Below, one piece after another: positions 1 through 7,473 of a stretch of 64,000 nt of DNA. Origin of the DNA: Billgrantia antri (GTDB lineage Bacteria > Pseudomonadota > Gammaproteobacteria > Pseudomonadales > Halomonadaceae). The stretch is from the NCBI RefSeq assembly GCF_019430905.1, contig NZ_JAHYCA010000008.1, positions 124,001 through 188,000 of the forward strand. The letters run 5' to 3'. The notes under the pieces were generated by a model. That model saw only the letters and a program-made list of their open reading frames with translations, did no database searches and was not told the DNA's origin. Position numbers and translations under genes: made by a program. How positions within the stretch are numbered: position 1 is the first letter of the stretch; every line of letters begins with the position of its first letter.

Positions 1-2
1 TG

Positions 3-920
3 ACCCGCGTGGCGCTGCCGGAGATGGAGCGCTACGGCTACAACCGCGGCCTGGCTACCGGGGCGCTGGCCGCCGGCGGCACGCTCGGCATCATGATCCC
101 GCCCTCCATCGCGCTGCTGATCTACGCCATCCTCACCGAGCAATCGGTGGGCGACATGTTCATGGCCGGCCTGGTGCCGGGGCTGATGGGGCTGGTGATG
201 TATGCGCTCACGGTCAGCGTCGTGATGCGCCTGCGCCCCTCCCTTGCGGTGGCGGGAGAGCCCACGCCGTGGAAGGAGAAGCTGCTGTCGATGGGCGGGC
301 TGGTGCCCTTCTTCGCCGTGTTCCTGGTGATGATCCTGGGCATCTACTTCGGCGCCTTCACTCCCACCGAGGGGGCTAGTGTCGGGGCGTTCGCCACGCT
401 GCTCTATGCGCTGTTCAAGGGCATGCGCTGGAGCGGGCTGTGGCATAGCGTTCAGGAGACTCTGGCGCTCTCCGCGGTGGTGTTCTTCATGTTGGTAGGG
501 GCCGAGACGCTGGGCTACTTCATCTCGGTGTCGCGGATCTCGTTCTCGATCAGCGACTTCCTCTACGGCGCGGACCTGGCCCCGATGGTGGTGGTGTTGT
601 GCATCCTGCTGCTCTACTTCGTGCTGGGGATGTTCATGGACTCCATCGCCATGCTGGTGATCACGGTGCCTGTGGTGTACCCCATAATCCAGTCGCTGGG
701 GATCGATCCGGTATGGTTCGGCATCGTGACGGTGCTGACCGTGGAGCTCGGGCTGATCACCCCGCCGGTGGGCATGAACGTCTTCGTGATCAAGGCGATG
801 GCGCCCCATGTGGGGCTGGGCGAGATCTTCCGCGGCGTGGCACCTTTCATCGTCTCGGACTTCGTGCGCCTGGCGCTGCTGGTGGCCTTCCCGGTACTGA
901 CCACGCTGTTCCTGCTCTAA
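3..920 (+). CDS. TRAP transporter large permease subunit, DctM type (5' truncated by window edge)
   Basis: Open reading frame is already in frame at the window edge; about 306 residues are visible of a family that is usually about 425-440, so the first third is missing. Hydrophobic segments run throughout. The conserved stretch TGALAAGGTLGIMIPPSI near the visible start and the C-terminal GLITPPVGMNVFVIK motif are typical of the DctM family, the 12-TM subunit that carries substrate across the inner membrane with a periplasmic DctP protein and a small DctQ subunit. Those partners would lie upstream, outside the window. It ends 60 bases before the converging pobR. Substrate cannot be read from the sequence; the neighbours suggest an aromatic or organic acid, which is inference only. 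Confidence 0.9.
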   Translation, partial: TRVALPEMERYGYNRGLATGALAAGGTLGIMIPPSIALLIYAILTEQSVGDMFMAGLVPGLMGLVMYALTVSVVMRLRPSLAVAGEPTPWKEKLLSMGGLVPFFAVFLVMILGIYFGAFTPTEGASVGAFATLLYALFKGMRWSGLWHSVQETLALSAVVFFMLVGAETLGYFISVSRISFSISDFLYGADLAPMVVVLCILLLYFVLGMFMDSIAMLVITVPVVYPIIQSLGIDPVWFGIVTVLTVELGLITPPVGMNVFVIKAMAPHVGLGEIFRGVAPFIVSDFVRLALLVAFPVLTTLFLL

Positions 921-980
921 GTTCGACGCAACGACGCAGTGCCCTGCAAACCGGGCGCTGCGTCATGACGCCGCCCCCGC

Positions 981-1907
981 TCAGCTGGCCTGATCGGGGG
1001 CGTCTTGTCTCTGGGCCTCGGCGGCATGCTGCCGCACCCGGAAGTCTCGCGGTGAGAGGCCGGTATTGCGCTTGAAGAAGCGGGTGAAGTAAGCCGGCTC
1101 GGAGAAGCCGAGGCTGTCGGCGATCTGGCTGATGGTCATGTTGGTGTAGGTGAGCTGGCGCTTGGCTTCCAGCAACAGGCGTTCGTGCAGCAATTGCAGC
1201 GCGCTGCGGTCCGCCAGGCGGCGGCACAGCGTGTTGAGGTGGGCGCTGCTCATGCCGAGCTGCTCGGCAAACCGCTCGATGCTGGGCTGCTGACGATACT
1301 GCGCCTCGATCAGCGCCTGGAAACTCGCCAGCCGTTCGTGTCCACGGTCGCGTTGGCGCAGGCCGGAGGGGGCGTGCGATTCGGCTTGCCGGGAGAGTTC
1401 GATTACCAGGGCCTGGACCTGGGACTCCAGCATGCGGTCGCGTCCCGGCGCGGGCTGACGGTATTCCGCATCGATCTGTTCGACCAGGGCGGCTAGGCGT
1501 TGGGCCTTTCGAGGCTGTTCGAGCAGGTGATAGTCGGCGTGCCGCAGCACGCTGGCCTGTTCTTCGAGGCGTTGGCCAAGCTGCTCGGCCAGCGGCTGCG
1601 CCAGGGTCACGATGTGGCCCTGGATATCCTGCGAGAAGCGAAAGCCGTGGATGGTCATCGCCGGGACCACGATCACCAGAGGACCATGAAGGGTGTGCTG
1701 CGTGCCTTCCAGCTCCAGTTCGACTCGGCCATTGGCGATGTGCAGTACGTGCACCAGGTCTGCGTGCCGGTGGGGGCGGATGTGCCAGTCGTGCAGCCGG
1801 CTGCGCTCGGGGATCGACTCGCAGTGCAGCAGGTCGGGTGTCGGCCAGTGACGGGTTTCGCCATAAAGCTTGAAAACGGGAACGGATGTCTCCGTTGGCT
1901 GGAACAT
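981..1907 (-). CDS. pobR: AraC-family transcriptional regulator, PobR-like activator of pobA
   Basis: 308 residues. N-terminal cupin-like ligand domain with HIRPHRHADLVHVLHI, and a C-terminal AraC helix-turn-helix pair ending in the family signature around IADSLGFSEPAYFTRFFKR. It is transcribed divergently from pobA, the arrangement expected for the AraC-type PobR that activates 4-hydroxybenzoate hydroxylase in pseudomonads. I chose the ATG at 1907 because it has AGGAGG 7 bases upstream; a TTG start at 1937 would add 10 residues without a comparable ribosome binding site. The effector (4-hydroxybenzoate) is inferred from context. Confidence 0.88.
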   Translation of the reverse strand: MFQPTETSVPVFKLYGETRHWPTPDLLHCESIPERSRLHDWHIRPHRHADLVHVLHIANGRVELELEGTQHTLHGPLVIVVPAMTIHGFRFSQDIQGHIVTLAQPLAEQLGQRLEEQASVLRHADYHLLEQPRKAQRLAALVEQIDAEYRQPAPGRDRMLESQVQALVIELSRQAESHAPSGLRQRDRGHERLASFQALIEAQYRQQPSIERFAEQLGMSSAHLNTLCRRLADRSALQLLHERLLLEAKRQLTYTNMTISQIADSLGFSEPAYFTRFFKRNTGLSPRDFRVRQHAAEAQRQDAPDQAS

Positions 1908-2056
1908 GCTCGCCTCCTGCCTGGCGGGTACGACCAAAGTCGGCCGGAATGGCTTGAAAAGTCCAAGTGATAAAAAGGATATTGCCTTAAAGCGCTTCTC
2001 TTTTCATTGAAAAATGCAACTCATGTCATCCCGGACGAGACAATGAGGCATAGCTC
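1908..2056. promoter_or_regulatory. pobR-pobA divergent promoter region
   Basis: 149-base noncoding spacer, AT-richer than its flanks. A tentative pobA promoter is TTGAAA (1954-1959) with GATATT (1978-1983), 18-base spacing. The region must hold the PobR operator, but I cannot define it from one sequence. A GAGG element lies about 10 bases before the pobA ATG. Confidence 0.4.
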
Positions 2057-3241
2057 ATGAAAACCCAAGTCGCCATCATCGGTGCCGGCCCCTCCGGGCT
2101 GCTGCTGGGCCAACTGCTGAGCCGCCAAGGCATCGACAACGTGATTCTCGAACGCAAGAGCGGCGAGTACGTGCTCAGCCGAATTCGCGCCGGGGTGCTG
2201 GAGCAGGGCATGGTCGACCTGCTGCGCGAGGCCGGTGTCGATGCGCGCATGGATGAGGAGGGCCTGCCTCACGATGGCGTCGAGCTGGCCTTCGACAATC
2301 GCCGCGTACGCGTCGACCTCGCCGGGTTGACCGGCGGCAAGACGGTGATGGTCTACGGCCAGACGGAAGTGACCCGCGACCTGATGGAGGCTCGCGAGGC
2401 GAGCGGCGGCACGACGATCTACGAGGCGGACAATGTGCAGCCGCATGATCTTGAAAGCGACGCCCCTTATGTCACCTTCGAGAAGGACGGCGAGAGCGTG
2501 CGCCTCGACTGCGACTACATAGCCGGCTGCGACGGTTTCCACGGCGTCTCGCGCCGGTCGATCCCCAAGGATCGCATCAAGGAGTTCGAGAAGGTCTACC
2601 CGTTCGGCTGGCTGGGCCTGCTCGCCGACACCCCGCCGGTCGCCGACGAACTGATCTACGCCCGCCACGAGCGCGGCTTCGCCCTGTGCAGCATGCGTTC
2701 GCCCACACGCAGCCGCTACTATGTCCAGGTGCCACTCGACGAAAAGGTCGAGGAGTGGTCCGACGAGCGCTTCTGGGATGAGCTAAAGCGGCGCCTGCCC
2801 GAGGACGTGGCGGCCAAGCTGGTTACCGGGCCTTCGCTGGAGAAGAGCATCGCCCCGCTGCGCAGCTTCGTGGTCGAGCCGATGCAGTATGGCAAACTGT
2901 TCCTGGTGGGTGACGCCGCCCATATCGTGCCGCCCACCGGCGCCAAGGGGCTCAACCTGGCGGCCAGCGACGTCAACACGCTCTACCGGCTGATGGTCAA
3001 GGTCTACCAGGAAGGCCGTACCGACCTGATCCCCAGCTATTCCCAGACCTGTCTCAAGCGCATCTGGAAGGCCGAGCGTTTCTCCTGGTGGATGACCTCG
3101 CTGCTGCACAAGTTCTCCGACGAGGAGGGCTTCGAGACTCGCATGCAGCAGGCCGAACTCGACTACCTCACTTCCTCGGAGGCGGGCCTCAAGACCATTG
3201 CCGAGAACTACGTCGGCCTGCCCTACGAGTCGCTGGAGTAA
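2057..3241 (+). CDS. pobA: 4-hydroxybenzoate 3-monooxygenase (p-hydroxybenzoate hydroxylase)
   Basis: 394 residues, the usual length of PobA. Single-component FAD monooxygenase that uses NADPH and O2 to convert 4-hydroxybenzoate to protocatechuate in the cytoplasm. Visible signatures: N-terminal Rossmann GAGPSG (residues about 10-15), the central CDGFHGVSR segment (DG motif), and the second FAD motif LVGDAAHIVPPTGAKG. It is divergent from pobR. No protocatechuate ring-cleavage genes (pca) are present in the window, so the product must be handled by genes elsewhere. Confidence 0.96.
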   Translation: MKTQVAIIGAGPSGLLLGQLLSRQGIDNVILERKSGEYVLSRIRAGVLEQGMVDLLREAGVDARMDEEGLPHDGVELAFDNRRVRVDLAGLTGGKTVMVYGQTEVTRDLMEAREASGGTTIYEADNVQPHDLESDAPYVTFEKDGESVRLDCDYIAGCDGFHGVSRRSIPKDRIKEFEKVYPFGWLGLLADTPPVADELIYARHERGFALCSMRSPTRSRYYVQVPLDEKVEEWSDERFWDELKRRLPEDVAAKLVTGPSLEKSIAPLRSFVVEPMQYGKLFLVGDAAHIVPPTGAKGLNLAASDVNTLYRLMVKVYQEGRTDLIPSYSQTCLKRIWKAERFSWWMTSLLHKFSDEEGFETRMQQAELDYLTSSEAGLKTIAENYVGLPYESLE

Positions 3242-3307
3242 TCGGGGACGTGGCTCTGAGCCGCAACGATTACACTGGGTTCCTATGCGCCGACAAACGG
3301 AGCCCGA

Positions 3308-3913
3308 ATGCGAAGCTTCATCTACGACACTCTCATCCTCAGGCTCACCGCACGCTGGTACGCCGAAGTGCTCGAGCGGTTGCCCGAGGAGGCGGCGCTG
3401 CTGGACGTCGGGGTCGGCACGGCCGGGGCGCTGGCGGCCAACGCCGAGACGGTGAGACGCAAGGGGCTGCGCATCACCGGTATCGATATCGACGCCGACT
3501 ACATCGAGCGTGCCTGGCGACGGCTCGCGGAAGCTGCCTTGGGTGAACACACCCAGGTGCGCCTTGAGTCCGTCTACGACCACGAAGGTGGCCCCTACGA
3601 TGCCGTCTATTTCTCAGCCAGTTTCATGCTGTTGCCGGAGCCCGAGCGAGCGCTGCGCCACTGTACGGCGCTGCTGAAACCGGATGGCCGTCTCTATTTC
3701 ACCCAGACCTTCCAGCAGCGGCCCTCCCGCGCAATGGAGCGCTTCAAGCCCATGCTCAAGCGGCTCACCAGCATCGATTTCGGCCGCGTGACCTACGAGG
3801 AGCCCTTCCGGGTGCAGCTCAACGCCGCCGGGTTGGTGCTGGAGGAGTTCACGCTGCTGGCGCGCCATGGCAGCCGGGCAGCGTGCCTGGCGGTGGCTTC
3901 TCCTCAGGGATAG
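3308..3913 (+). CDS. Class I SAM-dependent methyltransferase, substrate unknown
   Basis: 201 residues. Motif I of class I methyltransferases is LLDVGVGTAGAL (about residues 29-40), followed by an acidic GIDIDADYIERA strand-helix that would hold the SAM ribose. A GGAG element precedes the ATG. Its last 10 bases overlap the end of catR on the opposite strand, so the genes converge. It lies 66 bases after pobA and may be co-transcribed with it. There is no known step in 4-hydroxybenzoate catabolism that needs it; a role on a methoxylated or hydroxylated aromatic is a guess. Confidence 0.8.
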   Translation: MRSFIYDTLILRLTARWYAEVLERLPEEAALLDVGVGTAGALAANAETVRRKGLRITGIDIDADYIERAWRRLAEAALGEHTQVRLESVYDHEGGPYDAVYFSASFMLLPEPERALRHCTALLKPDGRLYFTQTFQQRPSRAMERFKPMLKRLTSIDFGRVTYEEPFRVQLNAAGLVLEEFTLLARHGSRAACLAVASPQG

Positions 3914-4806
3914 CGCCCGCTGCGGCGATTTTCCACCAGCACCTCGAGGATGGCATTGGCCTCGCGCATGATCGGCGAGGGGGCCTCACCCTTGCGCCGG
4001 CTGCAGATCACCGGCGAGGTGAGACCCGGGTCGGCGAGGTAGACGTAAACGATGCCGTCGCGGCGGACGCGCTTGACCTGCTCCGGCACCAGAGTGATAC
4101 CGATTTCCGAGGCGACCAGTGCCAGCGCCGTCTGCAGCTCGTTGGCCTCCTGTGCCACGGTGACCTTGAGGCCGCGGCGGCGGAATAGACCGAGCGTCAT
4201 ATCGGCCAGGCTCGGGCGCGGCTGGGCCGGAAACAACACCAGCGGATACTCGGCGAGCTGGGCCAGGGTCGGTTTGGTCTCGGCCAGCGGGTGGCCTTCG
4301 GGCAGGGCCGCCATCAGGGGCTCGTCGAACAGGTTCTCCTGCTCCACGTCGGGGTCGTCGATGCGCATGCGGCCGAAGCCCATGTCGATGCGTCCGCTCT
4401 TGAGCGCCTTCATCTGCTGCACCGTGGTCAGCTCAGCCAGCATCAGCTCGACATTATCCTTTTGTCGTAATTCACGCACCAGCAGCGGCAACTGCCCGTA
4501 GAACACCGATGGAACGAAGCCGATGCCGAATATCCTGCGCTTGCTGCGGGCCAGGCGCTGGGTGGCGGCGATGGTGGTGTCGATCTTTTCCAGTATCTGC
4601 AGGGTATGCTCATGGAAGAGCTGACCCGCTGGCGTCAGGCGCAGCCCGCGCGCGCTCCTCTCGAACAGTTCGGCGCCTATTTCTCCTTCCAGATGCTTGA
4701 TTTGCCTTGATAAAGGTGGCTGCGCCATATGTAGCTTGGCTGCCGCCCGGGTCAGGTTAAGCTCCTCTGCCACGACGCAGAAGTAGCGCAGATGTCGCAG
4801 CTCCAT
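3904..4806 (-). CDS. catR: LysR-family regulator of the cat-ben genes (CatR/CatM/BenM-like)
   Basis: 300 residues. Begins MELRHLRYFCVVAEELNLTR, the typical start of the CatR/CatM/BenM/ClcR branch, with a winged HTH in residues 1-60 and an effector domain after it. The ATG at 4806 is preceded by TGGAGG; an upstream in-frame extension to 4914 would run across the catB promoter and is rejected. Divergent from catB with a 101-base spacer holding an exact ATAC-N7-GTAT box. Proteins of this branch activate catechol and benzoate genes in response to cis,cis-muconate (and for BenM also benzoate); which applies here is not readable from the sequence. Confidence 0.92.
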   Translation of the reverse strand: MELRHLRYFCVVAEELNLTRAAAKLHMAQPPLSRQIKHLEGEIGAELFERSARGLRLTPAGQLFHEHTLQILEKIDTTIAATQRLARSKRRIFGIGFVPSVFYGQLPLLVRELRQKDNVELMLAELTTVQQMKALKSGRIDMGFGRMRIDDPDVEQENLFDEPLMAALPEGHPLAETKPTLAQLAEYPLVLFPAQPRPSLADMTLGLFRRRGLKVTVAQEANELQTALALVASEIGITLVPEQVKRVRRDGIVYVYLADPGLTSPVICSRRKGEAPSPIMREANAILEVLVENRRSGRYP

Positions 4807-4807
4807 G

Positions 4808-4822
4808 ATACCTCCAGGGTAT
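4808..4822. promoter_or_regulatory. Candidate CatM/BenM-type operator, ATAC-N7-GTAT
   Basis: The 15 bases ATACCTCCAGGGTAT match exactly the dyad known for the LysR regulators BenM and CatM. The box is centred 93 bases before the catB ATG, so it would sit near -60 if the leader is about 30 bases, the normal place of the high-affinity activator site. It also covers the Shine-Dalgarno of catR (CCTCC on this strand), which would allow autorepression. A weaker half-match, AAAC-N7-GTAT, is at 4868-4882. Confidence 0.65.
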
Positions 4823-4907
4823 GGCTCGGGACCTAAACGATATTGGTTCGGCCGCGCCGGGGCAATCAAACTGCCACGGTATCGAAACACCGAACTCCGG
4901 AGCGCGC

Positions 4908-6026
4908 ATGTCATCCGTCATCGAGTCCATCGAAACGCTGCTGGTCGATCTGCCGACCATCCGCCCCCACAAGCTTTCCATGACCACCATGGCCTGCCAG
5001 ACGCTGGTCATCGTGCGTCTGCGCGACTCCGACGGCATCGAGGGGCTGGGCGAGGGCACTACCATCGGCGGGCTCGCCTACGGCCCCGAGAGCCCCGAGA
5101 GCATCAAGCGCAACATCGACGCCTACCTGGCGCCGCTGCTGATCGGCCAGCCGGCGGACGCCGTGGCCACGCTGCGCGCCCGTCTCGACCGCCATGCGCG
5201 TGGCAACGCCATCGCCAAGTCGGCGCTGGAGACCGCGCTGCTCGACGCCCAGGGCAAGCGCCTGGGCCTGCCCGTGGCCGAGCTGCTCGGCGGTGCGCGC
5301 CACGACCACCTGCCGGTGCTGTGGACGCTGGCCAGCGGTGATACCGCCCGCGATATCGACGAGGCCTTCCAGCGCCTGGAGCAGCGCCGCCACTGCGATT
5401 TCAAGCTCAAGATCGGCGCCAAGGGCGTGGACGACGACGTGCGCCACGTGGCCGCGATCAAGGAGGCGCTGGGTGAGCGAGCCAGTGTCCGGGTCGACGT
5501 CAACCAGGCGTGGGACGAGAGCACCGCCGTGCGCGGCATCGCCGCGCTGCAGGCGGCCGGCATCGACCTGATCGAGCAGCCGATACCCGCCCGCGAGCAT
5601 GCCGGTCTGGTACGTCTGGCCAATCGCTTCGAGGTGCCGATGCTGGCCGACGAGGCGGTGGCCGACGCCCGTGACGGTTTCACCCTGGCCGCAGCCGGCT
5701 TCAATGGCGCCTACGCGCTGAAGATTGCCAAGGCCGGCGGCCCGCGCGGCGCCCTGGCACTGGCCCAGGTCGCCCAGGCGGCCGGCATCGGCCTCTACGG
5801 CGGCACCCTGCTCGAGGGCACCATCGGCACCGCCGCTTCGCTGCACGCCTGGGCCACGCTGCCCGAGCTGGCCTGGGGCAGCGAGATGTTCGGCCCGCTG
5901 CTGCTCAAGGAGGACATCGTCGCCGAACCGCTGGCCTACGGCGAGTTCGGCGTCGCGTTGCCCACCGGGCCGGGGCTGGGCATCGCCCTGGATGAGGACA
6001 AGCTCGCTCACTTCACCCGCAAGTAA
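4908..6026 (+). CDS. catB: Muconate cycloisomerase (muconate lactonizing enzyme)
   Basis: 372 residues, enolase superfamily. Converts cis,cis-muconate to muconolactone. Recognisable features are the KLKIG catalytic-lysine segment (FKLKIGAKG, about residue 165-173), the metal ligands in VRVDVNQAWD and LIEQPI, the ADEAVAD strand, and KIAKAGG near the end. The ATG at 4908 has CGGAG upstream. First gene of the catBCA-benABCD run, under the CatR box. Known CatB proteins are about 370 residues, matching. Confidence 0.95.
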   Translation: MSSVIESIETLLVDLPTIRPHKLSMTTMACQTLVIVRLRDSDGIEGLGEGTTIGGLAYGPESPESIKRNIDAYLAPLLIGQPADAVATLRARLDRHARGNAIAKSALETALLDAQGKRLGLPVAELLGGARHDHLPVLWTLASGDTARDIDEAFQRLEQRRHCDFKLKIGAKGVDDDVRHVAAIKEALGERASVRVDVNQAWDESTAVRGIAALQAAGIDLIEQPIPAREHAGLVRLANRFEVPMLADEAVADARDGFTLAAAGFNGAYALKIAKAGGPRGALALAQVAQAAGIGLYGGTLLEGTIGTAASLHAWATLPELAWGSEMFGPLLLKEDIVAEPLAYGEFGVALPTGPGLGIALDEDKLAHFTRK

Positions 6027-6041
6027 CCGGAGGACACACGC

Positions 6042-6332
6042 ATGCTTTTCCAGGTGGAAATGACCGTCAAGCTGCCGCCGTCGATGCCGGCCGAAGAGGC
6101 CGCCGCGATCAAGGCGCGCGAGAAGGAGTACGCCCAGGAGCTTCAGCGCCAGGGCAAGTGGCGCCACCTGTGGCGGGTCGCCGGCAGCTACGCCAACGTC
6201 AGCATCTTCGACGTGCGCGACAACGCCGAGTTGCAGGAGCTCGTCGCGGGCCTGCCGCTCTTCCCGTGGATGGAGATCGGCGTCAAGCCGCTGTGCCGCC
6301 ATCCGTCCTCCATCCGCGACGACGACAGCTGA
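6042..6332 (+). CDS. catC: Muconolactone delta-isomerase
   Basis: 96 residues, the normal size for CatC. Starts MLFQVEMTVKLPPSMP and contains KWRHLWRVAGSYANVSIFDV and GLPLFPWMEI, all characteristic of the ferredoxin-like decamer-forming isomerase that turns muconolactone into 3-oxoadipate enol-lactone. It starts 15 bases after catB with CCGGAGGA upstream, so it is co-transcribed and probably translated from the same message. Confidence 0.96.
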   Translation: MLFQVEMTVKLPPSMPAEEAAAIKAREKEYAQELQRQGKWRHLWRVAGSYANVSIFDVRDNAELQELVAGLPLFPWMEIGVKPLCRHPSSIRDDDS

Positions 6333-6388
6333 GCCGCGACGCATCACGCCAGCCCCGTAGGGCAACCAACGACAACGAGGAATGACCC

Positions 6389-7363
6389 ATGACCGTGAAG
6401 ATCTTCGATACCCCCGAGGTGCAGAACTTCCTGAAGGCCGTCTCCGGCTTCGACGAGCAGGGCGGCAGCCACCGTGCCAAGCAGATCATGCATCGCCTGC
6501 TCTCCGACCTGTACCGGCTGATCGACGATTTCGACGTCACCCCCGAGGAGTACTGGTCGACCGTCAGCCTGCTCAATGCGCTGGGCGGCCAGACCCAGTT
6601 CGGCCTGCTCTCGCCGGGACTCGGCTTCGATCACTATCTCGACATGCGTCAGGATGCCATCGACGCCGAGGCCAAGCGCAACGGCGGTACGCCGCGCACC
6701 ATCGAGGGCCCGCTGTATGTCGCCGGTGCCCCCGAGGCCGAGGGCTTCGCGCGCATGGACGACGGTCAGGACCCGGACGGTGAGACCATGTGGCTGACCG
6801 GCCAGGTGCGCGATGTCGACGGCAAGCCGGTGGTCGGCGCCAAGGTGGAGATCTGGCACGCCGACTCCAAGGGCGGCTACTCCTTCTTCGACAAGACCCA
6901 GAGCGAGTACAACCTGCGCCGCACCATCGTCACCGATGCGCAGGGCCGCTATACCGCGCGCAGCATCATCCCCTCCGGTTACGGCGTACCGGAAGGCGCC
7001 CCCACCGACCAGGTGCTCAAGGCCCTGGGCCGCCACGGCCAGCGTCCGGCGCACATCCACTTCTTCATTTCCGCGCCGGGGCATCGCCACCTGACCACCC
7101 AGATCAACCTGGCCGGCGACCCGTACACCTTCGACGACTTCGCCTTCGCCACCCGCGAGGAGCTGGTCATCCCGGCGAATCGCATCGAGGACCCGGCCGA
7201 GATCGCCAGGCGCGAACTGGACGGTCCGTTCTCCGAGGTAGTGTTCGATGTCGAGCTGGCGCGCACCGAGGCCCCCGAGCTTCAGGTCCGCCACAAGCGC
7301 CCGCGGGCCCTGGAAGACGCCGAGGACCAGGCCAGCCAGTTGGCCGGCACCGCCGAGGTCTGA
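6389..7363 (+). CDS. catA: Catechol 1,2-dioxygenase (intradiol, Fe(III))
   Basis: 324 residues. Opens the catechol ring between the hydroxyls to give cis,cis-muconate. The N-terminal helical dimer domain is followed by the intradiol core; the four expected iron ligands are visible as Tyr164 (GGYSFF), Tyr198 (PSGYGV), His222 and His224 (RPAHIHFF). A GAGGA element precedes the ATG. The order catB-catC-catA is that of pseudomonads and Halomonas. The gene is followed by 110 noncoding bases holding a strong hairpin before benA. Confidence 0.96.
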   Translation: MTVKIFDTPEVQNFLKAVSGFDEQGGSHRAKQIMHRLLSDLYRLIDDFDVTPEEYWSTVSLLNALGGQTQFGLLSPGLGFDHYLDMRQDAIDAEAKRNGGTPRTIEGPLYVAGAPEAEGFARMDDGQDPDGETMWLTGQVRDVDGKPVVGAKVEIWHADSKGGYSFFDKTQSEYNLRRTIVTDAQGRYTARSIIPSGYGVPEGAPTDQVLKALGRHGQRPAHIHFFISAPGHRHLTTQINLAGDPYTFDDFAFATREELVIPANRIEDPAEIARRELDGPFSEVVFDVELARTEAPELQVRHKRPRALEDAEDQASQLAGTAEV

Positions 7364-7398
7364 GCGCCCGCCGCTACCCGATCCCATCCCCATGAAGT

Positions 7399-7435
7399 GC
7401 TCCCCCGCCGGCCCCGGGCCGGTGGGTAGGGGAGC
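7399..7435 (+). other. GC-rich hairpin between catA and benA
   Basis: Nested inverted repeat: outer GCTCCCC (7399-7405) with GGGGAGC (7429-7435), inner CCGGCC (7408-7413) with GGCCGG (7417-7422) around a CCG loop. There is no run of T after it, so it is not a normal intrinsic terminator. It could act as a partial attenuator or as an mRNA-stability element between the catechol and benzoate genes, which share one direction. Confidence 0.5.
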
Positions 7436-7473
7436 CTCACGACCCAAGACAAGAGCAACGAGGAGTTGGAGCC

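Noticed and set aside
1905..1937. TTG start for pobR at 1937
   Set aside because: The ATG at 1907 has an AGGAGG at good spacing, the TTG does not.
4911..6365. Minus-strand open frame of 484 codons
   Set aside because: Shadow of catB and catC. The translation has no family resemblance and is rich in Gly, Gln, His and Leu, as expected from antisense of a high-GC gene.
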